Source of the DNA: Nannobrachium achirus
Lineage: Eukaryota > Chordata > Actinopteri > Myctophiformes > Myctophidae
Reading direction: 5' to 3'
Length of the DNA: 64,000 nt
Assembly: GCA_963921795.1 (NCBI GenBank)
Contig: OY997657.1
Span: 25,154,157-25,218,156 of the forward strand
Below are positions 1-13,819 of the stretch, piece after piece; positions within the stretch are counted from its first letter, which is position 1, and the number at the start of each line of letters is the position of its first letter. The translations under genes were made by a program, and so were the position numbers. Under the pieces are notes generated by a model. The model saw only the letters and a list, made by a program, of their open reading frames with translations. It was not told the DNA's origin and did not search any database.

Positions 1-45
1 TAATCAATAGAAAAAAAGTCATTTTGGGGGTGAACTACTCCTTTA

Positions 46-350
46 ACTATTGAAAAATAGCAGATATACAAGCTCACAGCGCGGCACCGAGTGCCGCGCT
101 GCGAGCTTGTAGATCTGCTATTTTTGAAAAGAAATATATGTATTTTTAAAGCGTACGTTTGTAACTCAAATTTTGCTTCTGGGGGTGGTCCCTGGAACTA
201 GATATTTTGAGATGGGGCTCCGTGGCCAAATAAATATCAATTTTTCAAAAATAGCTGATCTACAAGCTCGCAGCGTGGCACTCGGTGCCACGCTGTGAGC
301 TTGTGTATCTGCTATTTTTCAATAGTTATAGCATAAAATAATGATACAAT
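46..350. mobile_element. Two-hairpin element, truncated copy
   Basis: Hairpins at 53-125 and 247-319 flank a shortened half-hAT segment (GTCCCTGGAACTAGATATTT). The right side continues as AAAATAATGATACA and GTGTACCCGT, as in 10384-10965. Confidence 0.75.
53..125. repeat. Hairpin module
   Basis: 35-bp arms with two mismatches, loop at 88-90. A matching inverse copy lies at 247-319. Confidence 0.88.
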
Positions 351-930
351 GTGTACCCGTGTGGAACATGGAAGCCACATAACTTCCCCAAATCATTTCT
401 TTGGAGAAGAACCGATAGTAAAATACTTCCATAGTTTTTGTTTTGTTGAATAATAGCGCTGAATGTTACATTCCTCTTTATGAGAGACAGATACAGTCAC
501 GCGATAACAGTTTTATACTGTCAGCATATAACCACTTGAACCCTAATGGCCCCTATTCTGGGCTTGTCATAACAGGCGAACAATCAGCTAAAATGGGCTG
601 ACTGTCTGCTAAAGTTGAACTTGTAGATTGGCCTCTTTCAGTGAAGAGATTAGGTGTAGTGTCTGGTTCAAGTGCTGTCACCCAAGCAACTCCCTCTTCC
701 TTTGGTTGTGTCGCCCAGGTCGGGGCTAAACGGTAACCTTTAACTTCACAAAAACTATGCCTAAGCCTAACCTTAACCATAACCCTAAGCTCACAAACAC
801 TATGCCTAACCCTAGCCTTAACCTCACAGAAACTATGCCTAAACCCAACCTCAAAACCACATCAACCAAGGCTAAACACCGGGAAAAGACAGTCAGCCAG
901 AGCTAACAGCATCGCTTGCTCCTCCCGTGG
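331..930. other. No gene seen; short CTAACC-like repeats
   Basis: Intergenic or intronic. 770-860 has degenerate repeats of AACCCTAACCTCACAAACACTATGCCT type. No domain-bearing ORF. Confidence 0.5.
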
Positions 931-948
931 GTTGCCTGAACTCAGGGT

Positions 949-1167
949 TAAGGTGGTTGCACACTGCTGCGTTTTTCGGGCCGAATATCGGAGTGAATTT
1001 CGGAGCACGCAAATAAAAAATCAACCTCACGTTATGTCAGTCACGTTTGCACACTGCCGCCCGTTTCGCGCACCACTCGGTCCCTTGCTCTCTCTATCTC
1101 TCTCTCTCTCCTTGCCCTGAAAAACGCATTTCGCAACGAAAAACGCAGCAGTGTGCAACCACCTTTA
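949..1167. mobile_element. MITE with GGTTGCACACTGCTGCG ends, copy 1
   Basis: Inverted ends TAAGGTGGTTGCACACTGC and GTGCAACCACCTTTA. GGGT lies on both sides but is too short to claim as a duplication. Related to 6541-6760. Confidence 0.85.
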
Positions 1168-1184
1168 GGGTTGGGATCCCAAAT

Positions 1185-1545
1185 ATTTTACTTAAGTAAA
1201 AGTATCACTACTGCAATAAAGAAATGCTCTGTTACAATGCGACATGTTGTGAGCTTGTAGATCAGCTTTTTTTTTTTTCAAATACAGTAGCCCAGGTATA
1301 AAATAGGGCTAAAGTAGTTTATGTACGTTTTATAATATTATAATTTATATCTGCAAAGAAACTAGTAACTCAAGTTTTCAAATAAATGTAGTGGAGTAAA
1401 AGTAGTACAATATTTGGATCTGAGATCTAGTGGAGTAGAAGTAAAAGTATTGTAAATTGGAAATACTCAAGTAAAGTACAAATACCTCAAAATTGTACTT
1501 AAGTACAGTACTTAAGTAAATGTCATTAGTTACTTTACACCACTG
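1185..1545. mobile_element. hAT-like MITE rich in AAGTAAAAGTA
   Basis: ACTTAAGTAAAAGT-type repeats with right end TTACTTTACACCACTG, a familiar teleost pattern. Only half of a hairpin module remains (about 1240-1275). The left end is unclear. Confidence 0.65.
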
Positions 1546-4480
1546 TTTGGTTCCATCACATTTGGAACCGTTTCATCATACAGTCAGAGTATGTTGACTT
1601 CATGTCTGCTATCTTATATATACATTCCTCCTATTGCCGCATCCCACTTCCAAGCCCGTCCACGCCCCCTTTACATCCACTCCAACTCATAGGTAGTCGC
1701 ATAGGTAGTCGTCAGGACGGTAAGGAATACCGCCCATAACCCTATGCCGTCCGCTCATTCGCTAAGCACGAGAGAGAGGAGGCAACAGGGGAGGGGGGGG
1801 CGGGCAAGCGAGAGAGAGAGAGAAATTTGACACCACTGTGTTTGCTGCTGCTGCTGCCTGTGTGAGTCAGTGGAGTGCAGAGAAATAGCAGAGGCATAAC
1901 AGTCACTTCTCTCCAGTGCGTCCGGCGGTCAAATATGTCCGACCGGAAACGTGCGCTGCGGCACAATAGTTCCCCCCCCCCTTTTTTTTTAATTTTTAAT
2001 TTTAATTTTTTTTTAAGTGGACTCTAGATGTGAGCGGCCGAAGGCCGCGAACCTCTAGTACAATTACAATACCAGTGGTTCTGAAACCTTTTAATGTCAA
2101 GGACAAGCATAACTCTGAGAGCATACAAATGGAACCAAATGGACCTGTAAGGGAATCGTTAAAATCCCAAAGGATCCCAACCCTACTCAGGGTTAGTACT
2201 ATCTCCTGAGCAGCGCCAAGATTAGCTTCTGAGAACCCTTTCGAGAAACTGAGTAGTAGCGTATGGAAACAAATCCAGAAACCGTGAAATACATTACTTT
2301 ACATGGCAAGGCATGGCTCATTTAGTTCTTGTAGTCAAAAAGAACAATAATTGTTTCCACTTTTCTAAAACCGCAGCTCACTGTTAATTCTCAGATGTTC
2401 CATTGGCTCATGAGAAAAGTTGGTTGAAGTCCGAAGGCCAACATGCACAGCTGCCAAAAGCTTTGTAAAAACTCCACCACAAATTATCTAATGTAGTTTG
2501 GTTAAATCAGAGGTCCCAGCTACAGCCAGCACCATGACAATGCATTTTCCCAGTAATGTCCTAATAATAATGTTATTGCTGTACATTTTAGTAAAAAAAC
2601 ATTCTCTGGACTTTAATTACTCTAATTACACCATAGATATTTTTCCCACATCTTCTCCCCAATGTAATCATTGCCAATCCCCCCATGTATCTATAGTCCT
2701 TGTCACTTACTGTACAACCCCTACTGTTTGGGTTTCACCACTATTATCATTTTCACAACTTCTTAAAATGTATAATGATTTATTTATGGAATTTAGTATT
2801 TCATATTAATACCGTAGTTACCTTAAAGATTTGTAGAATTCGTTTTTAGGCTTTTGTTTAAGAAAAGAAAGTGGTAATTTACTCACAAGTCGTGACTCAT
2901 AAAAATGTGTCTGCGACCCACTAATGTATTTGGGAACCACTGGTGTAGAGAGTAGACAACCACATGTCTCCAGTGATACAGTACACATTGAGTGGTTATA
3001 GCTGCTTCCCTCCCAGACAGTGAGGAGTTTCCACCAGGAGGGGTTCAACATGATACTCCTGCCAGTTCCACTCCACAGGAGTTGCTAGTGAAGAAGAGAC
3101 AGAGTTTGTCCTCTCCGACCGGCTTCCCATCCCTGAACACAGCCAATAGTGTTGGCTGGAGCTCACGGTCAATCCGGATACACTGTGGATGATTCAAAGC
3201 CCTAGTCTCCACAGTGGTGTGGGCAGGAACGCTAACCCTAGCCACTCCAGTCGCCTAATCCTAGATTGTTGTCTTTTTAATGTTCTTTAAACCAATAAAA
3301 ACCAGGAAAGCATCCGTGTAATTCTAGATTGCACTATTTTATACGTTTTATACAGATATACAAGCTGATAGCATGTCACTTCGCGCCACACTACGAACTT
3401 GTAGATCTGCCATTTTTGAAAAATCGTGACAATTTGTGCAAATCTTTAAATATATATATTCTTTGAAAGCGAACATTTGTAACTCCAATCTTTGCTTCTG
3501 GGTGTCCATGGAACAAAATATTTTGAGATGGGGGTCGGCGGCCAAATACACACGTTTTTCAGAAAACTGTTATGATTTAGAAGACACTTTGTAGAATCGG
3601 CCTCAGGTCTTAACTCATACTCCGCGATCCCCGTAGAAAACGTAGATTTCCCGCTGTACCGCGGTGCCATGCCCGTAGATCCCGGAAGTTTAATTAGCTT
3701 TAATCATTATGAAAGGATTAAAAGTATTATCGCTGATTTTCGCTGATTCTGGCTCTTTAGGCCCGCCCCCCTAACTGTATCCGGTCATTTCCGGTCTGGA
3801 CCGGATCTAGCTTTCCGTATCCGGTCTGAGCCTGGGCCATAGTCCCGCCTCCGTTGGTTTACATTGTAACAGAAGAGCAAGCTACTCGGCGATGGAACAC
3901 TCGTTTTTCAATTGGATTTTTGCGTTTGGAAACTTTGATCCAGTCTCTACACGCCTGGATTATGATCCCCGCACATATCGTGCGTTTTGTGCGCGAACGT
4001 GTCCACTTGTTACCATAACGCACAGTTGGCTTTTTTCAATGTTTTTTCATGTAAACACTGGCGGATAAGCAGGGATACAGCGTGGCAACGGATATGTCTA
4101 TTTCAATGGGGTTTTTTTTATTCGAAAGCTTGTCACCGAGTCTACACGTCTACTAGATGAGTCGCGCACAGATTGTGCACGATGCGTGCGCGTGCCCACG
4201 TTAAAAGGTAAGGACAATTTGGCAGCTGCTTACTACAGCTATGTTTAAAATGGCAGCAAAATTGTTAATGATCTACTGAATACTGAGGGTTGAACTACTG
4301 AATGCGATAATGTTTGCGATTGCCCCGAAGTACTTGAAAACGTGGAATAATGTTTTCTTTCTGTAGTTCTCATTAGTCACAAAGGATCTCTATGGACTGA
4401 ACAGCATTCTATTTTTATAAAAAATCAGTTTGTGAACTAGCACAGCTGTCACAGCAGCACCGGAGCGCTGCCCCCACCCC
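1546..4480. other. No gene seen
   Basis: Contains a GA-rich stretch (1770-1822) and a decayed hairpin near 3355-3425 followed by the half-hAT segment (3460-3560). The rest is AT-rich and unrecognised. Confidence 0.45.
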
Positions 4481-4639
4481 CATGAGCATCTTACACTGTG
4501 TTGGAAATAATGATGGATGTGTTGTGGATGCTGATGAAACAAAGGAGGACCAATTCATCACACACAGGGGTGTGGAAAAAGTAACTTCTTTCCTACATAA
4601 AATGTTTAAACTCCCATCATTTTATAAACATTTTAATGG

Positions 4640-4774
<135 letters not shown>

Positions 4775-4839
4775 CTGGACAAGAGTATGAATAAAAACAT
4801 TGTATACAAAATGTATTTGAGACCATTTTCAACAAAATG

Positions 4840-5146
4840 ACAAAGTGTGTTTTTCTATTGATTACTCACACCATGGAGACTTGAGTTCAATAATGTTTTT
4901 TTTTTGTTTAGTTTTTTTTTCGCATTCCTAAGACAATAATTTGATTATAATAAATGCACCCTGATGGTTTCCCCATCCAGTGCCATGCATTTGGGTCCCC
5001 ATCCGGAATCAATGGGGGTAAATTTACTAGAACACATTTTGTCTTAGGAATGCGACAAATACGAAAACATTGTATTGAACTCAAGTCTCCATGGTGTGAG
5101 TAGTCAATAGAAAAAAAGTCATTTTGGGCGTGAACTACTCCTTTAA
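4840..5146. mobile_element. TTAA-type MITE, GGAGTAGTTCAC family
   Basis: Right end GTGAACTACTCCTTTAA; the left end is lost next to the AC tract. Inner halves are inverted (ACCATGGAGACTTGAGTTCA at both sides). Other pieces are at 1-46, 40096-40211 and 53704-53825. Confidence 0.75.
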
Positions 5147-5397
5147 GTTTCACTTCATGCCGTCTTTCTTTGTCTTAGCCCTAGAAGAGTCACAGCGCGA
5201 CACGTTGTGAGATTATTTTCCTGTCAAAAACTTTTTTTTAAGTCAGTTATTGGATCAAAATTTTGTTTCAATATATTTTCAATTAACTGCCCAGCCCTAC
5301 CCCATACCACTGTAGATCAGATAGCTCATTAAGCCTTTGGCAGCCATGCATTAAGGCCGGGCTTGGACAAACTTTGTTAGCTAATCGTCGAAGTGAC

Positions 5398-5543
5398 TGC
5401 CAAACCAACAAGCCTGCTTTTATGTCACTCTGTGTCCACAATGACAAACCAACGAACATGTTATTATGTCACTCTGTCCACAATGACAAACCAACAAGCA
5501 TGTTATTATGTCACTCTGTCCACAATGACAAACCAACGAGCAT
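5398..5543. repeat. 42-bp tandem repeat
   Basis: About 3.5 units of ACAAACCAACAAGCATGTTA followed by TTATGTCACTCTGTCCACAA type, ~120 bp past the rnf144a exon donor, so in the next intron. Confidence 0.8.
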
Positions 5544-5666
5544 GTGGAAATAATGGCTCTATTTGAGTGATCAAAAGGTCAAGGATACCCAGGTCATCTG
5601 ACAATGAGCCGCGCGGCACATCGCTAGGTTCCCCTTGTTCCATCTGTGAAATGTTAGCCATCTCAC

Positions 5667-5817
5667 CAGTGTGCAGAAGACACATTGGCACTGTGTGATG
5701 GTGGTCATCTGCTCCAGGGGGAACTCTCCAAGGCACAGCTTACAGGAGACCAGCGGGTCCAGGGCCAGCTCCCAGGTGGGACGGTATCGTGCCGTGGTCA
5801 TCTTTGCAGCCACAGAG
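5667..5817 (-). CDS. rnf144a: RNF144A first coding exon (partial gene; RBR E3 ubiquitin ligase)
   Basis: Exon 5817-5667, read on the minus strand. A (CT)n polypyrimidine tract and CACAG acceptor precede it and a CTG|GTGAGA donor follows. Translation most likely starts at 5801 and gives 45 codons in phase 0; an in-frame ATG at 5813 would add four residues. The peptide matches the start of vertebrate RNF144A, with SCKLCLGEF (C20, C23) and QCQCVFCTL (C38, C40, C43), which are RING1 zinc ligands. RNF144A is a membrane-anchored RING-between-RING ligase of about 290 residues, so only about 15% is here. The next exon is not recognisable from 1 to 5600 and probably lies left of the window. Lying beyond rsad2 and cmpk2 matches the vertebrate gene order. 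Assignment to one of the teleost rnf144a paralogues was not possible. Confidence 0.9.
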
Positions 5818-5939
5818 CTGTGAGAGAGAGAGAGAGAGACAAGAGATAAGTAAGGGCGTCACAAGGGGGGGGAAAGTGGGACTGCGTTACTAGGGCCCAA
5901 GGTGGAGGGGGCCTTAATTATCTTATACTTTAGCTATTG

Positions 5940-6012
5940 AAAAATAGCAGATATACAAGCTCACAGCGCGGCACAGAGTGCCGCGCTGCGAGCTTGTAGA
6001 TCTGCTATTTTT
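5940..6012. repeat. Hairpin module upstream of the rnf144a coding exon
   Basis: AAAAATAGCAGATATACAAG arm with GCGGCAC centre, about 120 bp from the rnf144a exon acceptor, in the intron. Confidence 0.88.
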
Positions 6013-6469
6013 GAAAAGTCATGAAAATGTATGCAAATCTTTGAATAAATGTATTTTCTAAGCGAACATTTGTAACGCAAATTTTGGTACGACAACCCTG
6101 GACAGAGAGAGAGATAGAGAAGAAGGAAAAAAGTAAGAAGCAAACTCTTATTTAGGCCAAATGCATCCCCAGACGACATCCAAATGTTTTTGAGTGATGC
6201 TCTCTCGCAGCCAGATAACTTTGAAGATAAGAATAGACAGAATGAGAGTGTGCATAAGGACGGCTCACATTCATAATTCCACAGACAACAAAGGAGAGAT
6301 GACATGTTGTTCGTAATTTGAAAAATAGATCTGGCACACTTTGGTTTGTATCTGCCACCAGAATATATCCAAGAGTAAGATGCACATTAGTATCTGCATC
6401 TTGGATTTTACAATTCACGCATGCATACAGTATATAGCTCCCACTGTATGCTGTGCCCTCCGACTAAAC

Positions 6470-8293
6470 CAGGGGTTTTCAAACTTTTTTTGACTCAGAG
6501 CCCCCCTGTAAATAACTTTTTCATCCACGGCACCCCTGAGTAAAGCTGGTTGCACACTGCTGCGTTTTTCAGGGCGAATATCGGAGTGAATTTCAGAGTG
6601 CGTGAATAAAAAATCAACCTCACATTATGTCAGTCACGTTTGCACACTGCCGCCCGTTTCGCGCACCACTCGGTCCCTTGCTCTCTCTATCTCTCTCTCT
6701 CTCCTTGCCCTAAAAAACGCATTTCGCAACGAAAAACGCAGCAGTGTGCAACCAGCTTTACATTGTTCATTTTTAGAATCTTACATCATATTGGAGAAAT
6801 ATCCGTTTCCATCAGAACTGACTGAAAATAACGTTATACTTGATGTTTAACCACTTGAACCCCAGCATGCCTATTCTGGGGTGGGGGGGGGGGGGGAAGG
6901 TCACGTTGTGACGCGCTGTGAGCTTGTAGATCGGCTATGTTTGGTGAAGAGAGTTGTCGTAGATGGAAAAAGAACTCATCAAGTACAGTGCAAACTAGAA
7001 GCAGTGCTCTTCCGAGCACAGGTCTCCCCCAGGCCAGGCGTCCTGGTGGTGCTACTGTATAATAGGCCAATGTAAAAAGGCTGGCATATATTCTTCACCT
7101 TAGACCTTTCATGGCAATCTGACGCTGCATGCATGATTTGAGGCATTGTGTTCCAAAAATGTGTTTTGCTAAAGTCTACCTGCTGGTGGCGCTATAACAG
7201 GCCAACGTGAAAAGGGTAGCATTTGTTCCTTGACATAGTGGGAATATGTGTGGCAAATTTCACGGTAATCGCAAGCTGCGTTGATGATTTGAAGCATTTT
7301 GTTAAAAAACTGAGCAATCCTGCAAACTTTGGAAGCCAATATTAGCCAATTAGGATGGAATATGAAATATCAGACGGATCGGACTTGATCACATCACTAT
7401 AGAGATACTGTGTACCGATTTGCATGATTTTTGGATAAAATCTCAAGGAATAATCTGAAAAAATGTGTTTTACATAAGTCGGCCTCCTGGTGGCGCTATA
7501 AAAGGCTGGTGTGAAAAATGCAGAGAAAGGGTTTTTCCTTGGCCTCTAGGGAGTGCGCTTACAAAGTTTGAAACTGATCGGTGGAGTTATAGGTAAAACC
7601 ACAAATCGGCCTGTTATAGCGCCACCATGAGGCTGATTTCAAAAATTTGAAGTGGCATTTCTTCCTCGACCTAGTGGGAACGTGTGTGCGCGATTTCATG
7701 ATAATTGCACTTTGCGTTTGGGATTTGAGGTATTTTGTTCAAAACGACTCAATCCTACAAACTTTGGAAGCCAATCTTTGCCAATCAGGATGGAATATGC
7801 GAAATCGGACAGATCTGTGTCGATCACATGACTGTCGAGATACTGCTTACCGATTTGTAGGATTTTTGGACAAAATCTGTAAGAGTAGTGCACAGAAATG
7901 TGTTTTGCGAACATCGGCCACTAGGTGGCGCTAGAAAAGGCCCATTTGAAAAATTTAGGGCAGAGGTTCTAGATTGGCATCCAGGGAATGTGTGTGCTCA
8001 CTTTGGCAGCGACCGGGCCAACGGCGACTGAGATTAGGTGCACACAAACTGCGAGGACACACGGACGGACGCACGCACGCACGCACGGACGGACGGACAC
8101 ACGGACGGACGAAGGGGAAAACATACTCTCCCCCATGCCTTCGGCTGGTGGAGACAATCAGGTCTGTTTTACTAAGCATAGTGAAGTGATATTGATGAAT
8201 TCCAAATATTATCACATTATCTCGCGGCACCCCTGGGACTGGCATCACAGCACCCTAGGGTGCCCCGGCCGTCACCCACTTTGAAAACCCCTG
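6470..8293. mobile_element. Composite hAT-like element, 1.8 kb
   Basis: Ends CAGGGGTTTTCAAACTTT and ACTTTGAAAACCCCTG. Flanks GACTAAAC and GCCTAAAC match at 7 of 8. It contains a nested 220-bp element (6541-6760), a broken hairpin (about 6898-6945), then degenerate tandem units with TGGTGGCGCTATAA, and a CGGACGGACG-rich stretch. No transposase remains. Confidence 0.8.
6541..6760. mobile_element. MITE with GGTTGCACACTGCTGCG ends, copy 2
   Basis: Inverted ends TAAAGCTGGTTGCACACTGC and the inverse. The internal (CT)n tract and flanks are almost the same as in the copy at 949-1167, which implies recent spread. No hairpin core. Confidence 0.85.
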
Positions 8294-8335
8294 GCCTAAA
8301 CAGCATATCTGTCTGTATTCATTCTCATTCCAGGC

Positions 8336-8731
8336 TAGGGCTGTCACAATTATTACATAATCGTCTAATCACAATTATTTTACGTAATCGTGATTATTTT
8401 TCATAATCGTCATAATCGTTTCCATGTTGGAAAATGTTAATTTTTTTTTTTTTTTTTAAATGTCAAAAATAGTGGAAATAGCAGATCTACAAGCTTGTAG
8501 ATCGGCTATTTCCACTATCAATGTTCTTTTTTTAAGTATAAAGTTGTCAAATCTGTCAGTAATTTCTTTGTATATTTAGGTTATGTGTCATATCTACCAT
8601 GTGCAACTTCAAAGCCTAAAAGCCAAACAGAAATGTAAATGTCAACGACAAAAACACAATGAAATCATTAATCACAATTATTTGAGTGACAATTAATAGT
8701 CATGTAAAATGTCATAATCGTGACAGCCCTA
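8336..8731. mobile_element. hAT-like MITE, TAGGGCTGTCAC family
   Basis: Ends TAGGGCTGTCAC and GTGACAGCCCTA with exact 8-bp duplication TTCCAGGC (8328-8335, 8732-8739). A shortened form of the hairpin lies at 8469-8518. Confidence 0.93.
8469..8518. repeat. Hairpin module, centre lost
   Basis: ATAGTGGAAATAGCAGATC joins the inverse around ACAAGCTTGT, so the CTCACAACG part of both arms is absent. Confidence 0.85.
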
Positions 8732-9140
8732 TTCCAGGCTTAACGAGAAAGAAAAGAGCAACTCTTCCAAAGCAGCCTCCTCGCTCTCTGTGAGTTAACA
8801 CTTTCCTTTGCAGTGCGTCATCATGCCTCCTTTTTATGTGAGGGGTTTATTTTGGGACGTCTCGACGTCTTGCTCTCTCTCTCTCTCTCTCTCTCTCTCC
8901 TTTCCCCCAGTCAGACCGGAGAGAGCACAGAGCACCCACTCTGTTCTGTTTACAGGAAGTGGCCCTGCACACACAACGTCAACGCTGTCAAAACTCTGCC
9001 CGGCGCTGCTAAGCAACGGGAGACGGGGGTTTGGTGGTTATAGTGGCGGTAAGGGGGAGAGAGTTGGAGGAGCCGAGGGAGACGAGAAGAGGCAGAGGGG
9101 GAACAAACGCGGGAGGGAGAGCAAAAGGCTGAGACTGGAG

Positions 9141-9546
9141 TAGGGATGGGACGATATGAAAATTTCATATCACGATTATTGTGACAAAAAATAAATCACG
9201 ATTTACGATATTATCGCGATAATCAAAATCCATTATCCTGGGTGGAACATTTTCCAAAAAATAGCCAATCTACAAGCTCACAACGTGACGCGTCGCTGTG
9301 AGCTTGTAGATCGGCTATTTTTTGGCAAAGACATTTGATAAAAAGTGAAAAAAAGACTATCAAGTATACATGTATAGTACCTTTTACCAATTATAGAGGG
9401 TTTAAGCGGTACCGGATATGCAGCTCGGCAAATAAAAGATCCCAGAGGACGATATCACGATGAATTAAATCTCCACGATACGATTATCGCGAGTGTTTTT
9501 TTTTTTATCACGATACACAATAATAACGCGTATCGTCCCATCCCTA
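9141..9546. mobile_element. hAT-like MITE, TAGGGATGGGACGAT family
   Basis: Ends TAGGGATGGGACGATA and its inverse, with exact duplication GACTGGAG (9133-9140, 9547-9554). The hairpin at 9254-9325 has TGCCAAAAAATAG-type outer arms. Confidence 0.93.
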
Positions 9547-10383
9547 GACTGGAGACAGAAAAAAGAAGTGTGAAGGAAGAAAAAGAGAGAGAGAGAGTGT
9601 GCACTGTGCAGCTTGCTTTCACTGGTCAAAGCACAGTCTGCCTCAAATTCACACAAAGGAGGGAAAGGATGGGGTAGGGGGAGAGGGTGTCAGCGGGGGC
9701 ACCGGGGTGGAAGGGAACATGTGATCACTCCATGGGTGGACTGTGAGTAAACACCACCTCGGTGCTGTCTGCGGTACACGTGCCATCCTGGGGAGGAGAG
9801 AATCTGAGGGAGCTGAATTGAGAGAACTGGAGCAAGGCAAAGTGGAAAAACAGGAAAGAGGGTAGGCTGGTTCGGTAAACTGACACGAGAGGCGTTATCT
9901 TCCCTTAGGAGCAAGGCAGTGGATGAGGTAGTAGGTAGCGAGGCCATGAGCCCGTGTCTGACTCACATAAGCACTACTGCGATCGAGGTCAATCCTAGAA
10001 TCGGAGATTGATTCTCATATCGATCAATCAGGGATCGAGCTAAGATGGATCAATCGGGGGATGAATCCCCCAATGGTCAACTACTGTATCTGTATGCTGA
10101 AATTATCCGATCTACAAGATCACAATGCATTGTGCGCCTTATGAGCTTGTAGAGCAGCTATTTTGGTGCGCAAACACTTTACTTGTACTTTACAGACAGT
10201 GAAATTGTTATCAGGATCATGTTGTCAAGGACTCATAAACAAACTCCTTCTGGAGGAGTTGGTGTTGGGGGATACGGTGCCAGTGTGAATTCTCTGTGAG
10301 AGAAAGAAACCATGAGAGCGGAGGAGGGCAAACACAAGAGCAGTCCGTCTGAGAAATGCCAAGCTACTGACACTGAATTATAT

Positions 10384-10965
10384 TTAACTCATTTAGGTCT
10401 AGAATTATTGAATGCGTTAACCAGTGAAAAAATAGCAGATACACAAGCTCACAGCGCGGCACCGAGTGCCTCGCTGCGAGCTTGCAGATCTGCTATTTTG
10501 GAAAAAAAGTTGTGAAAATGTGTGCAAATCTTTGAATATATGTATTTTTTGAGCGAACGTTTGAAATTCAAAATTTGCTTCTGGGTGGTCCCTGGAACTA
10601 GATATTTTGAGATGCGGGTCCGTGGCCAAATAAATATCAGTTTGGGGGTCCTTCACATGAAAAGGTTTGAGAACCACTGACATAGTAGTCTCTCAAGAAC
10701 AGAATAACTGAGCTCCAGTGAAGTGAAAAGGACCTTTTCTTTGACAATGGCTGGCCAGATTGCTGACATAGAAACATAGGATTCAAAAGACACTTATAGA
10801 ATCGGGTCAAAATTCAAATTTTCAATTTTTTTTAAAAATAGCAGATCTACAAGCTTGCAGCGTGGCACTCGGTGCCGCGCTGTGAGCTTGTATATCTGCT
10901 ATTTTTCAATAGTTAAAGCATAAAATAATGATACATAATATGTGTACCCGTTCTGAATGGGTTAA
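10384..10965. mobile_element. TTAA-bounded two-hairpin element, copy 1
   Basis: Begins TTAACTCATTTAGG and ends CTGAATGGGTTAA. Hairpins at 10428-10499 and 10835-10906 are inverse copies of each other. Between them lies what looks like half of a CAGTGGTTCTCAAACC hAT-like end. Confidence 0.8.
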
Positions 10966-11249
10966 GTCTGTACTGTAGCTAAAGTTGCCACGGTGACGGC
11001 AAATAATCTATACTCATACTGCACAGTCAAAGAATGTCTAATAGAGAGTGAAGCTTTTTTTCCAGTCCTGAATTGGTTTCTCTTTGTTTATGTTGGCTGT
11101 GCAAGGATTGACAGTGTAGGTCGATGGGGACAAATCAAATAGTTTCGCAAGGAGTGCCGGAGGATGGGAAGAGAGAGAGAGAGGGAGTGAGAGATAGATG
11201 GATAGATTGTGTGAGGGGAAAAAAGAGAAGAAGGATGGAGGAGTGAGAT

Positions 11250-11695
11250 CAGGGATGGGACGATATGAACATTTCATATCACGATTATTGTGACAAAATA
11301 AATCGTGATTTACGATATTATTGCAACAATCAAAATCCATTATCCTGGGGTGGAACATTTGCCAAAAAATTGCAGATCTACAAGCTCACAAAGTGTTGCG
11401 TTGCGACACGTTGTGAGCTTGTAGATCGACAATTTTTTGGCAAAGAAGATCTGCTATTTGTTGGCAAAGACATTTGATAGAGAGTGAAAAAAAGACTATC
11501 AAGTACACATCAAGTACCTTTTACCAATTATAGAGGGTTTAAGTAGAACCGGATACGCAGCTCGGCAAATAAAAGGTGAATTGATCCCAGTGCATGATGG
11601 AGGACGATCACGATAAATTAAATCTCCACAATACGATTATCGTGAGTATTTTTTTATCATGATACACGATAATATCGCGAATCGTCCCATCCCTA
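11250..11695. mobile_element. hAT-like MITE, TAGGGATGGGACGAT family, copy 2
   Basis: Exact duplication AGTGAGAT (11242-11249, 11696-11703). The hairpin at about 11360-11444 is followed by an extra copy of its right arm (11445-11468). Confidence 0.92.
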
Positions 11696-11816
11696 AGTGA
11701 GATAGAGAAGAGGGGGAAAAAAAGAAGAGTTTTCACAGCAAAAGGTGGTGCAGTGTGTTGTGTTCCAACTGCTGCATTATTCACTACTAGAGGGTCCATT
11801 ATCACTCTTGAGTTAT

Positions 11817-13198
<1,382 letters not shown>

Positions 13199-13242
<44 letters not shown>
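13199..13242. repeat. (GA)n microsatellite
   Basis: About 44 bp of pure GA. Confidence 0.95.
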
Positions 13243-13248
<6 letters not shown>

Positions 13249-13819
13249 AGGAGGACAGAAAGTGATATTTCTCTGCTGTTTTCACCTGGTCTGACAGCTT
13301 TCACTGTAGTGTGTAATTGCATAATGCCCCACCAAAGCATTGCATAAGGCTCTATTTATAATCCTCACCTATGGCTGATGTGAAGAAAAGATTCATAACT
13401 GCTAAATCTTCTAGGTGTGGGAGCTGTGCACACACAACATTTTCCCTCTCACACACACAGACAGACACATGCATATAATAGCACAAACCTTGCACGTAAA
13501 TACATACACCCACATCATCCACCCATGCACCAAGCCAGCAACATTCATCTCAATGCATGCACAAAGCTGTCAGTCAGCTAGTCTACAAGAATCCACAGTC
13601 ATCCAATTAGCGAGGCCAGAGAGAGCAGCACTGACAGGAGGAGAAACTCTATGCAGCGAGAGATGGAAGGAGGCCTGTGATAATGAAGGCAGAAACCATG
13701 GTGATTGGGATTTATAACTGTGTAGCCTGAGAGCAGGCCAATAGATGCTCGCTTACGTGTCATTATTTTGTTCCTGCAACATTAATGGAACGAGTGCTTC
13801 ATATACAGTATATATATGA

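Noticed and set aside
53..319. CRISPR-like array of the hairpin repeats
   Set aside because: Eukaryotic DNA; spacing is irregular, units are palindromic and dispersed in both orientations.
2073..2942. Single hAT-like element from CAGTGGTTCTGAAACC to GGGAACCACTG
   Set aside because: The flanking 8 bp do not match and the inner sequence shows no symmetry, so the two ends may belong to different elements.
6640..6850. Short ORFs around the (CT)n tract
   Set aside because: They fall inside a MITE that is also present, nearly identical, at 949-1167.
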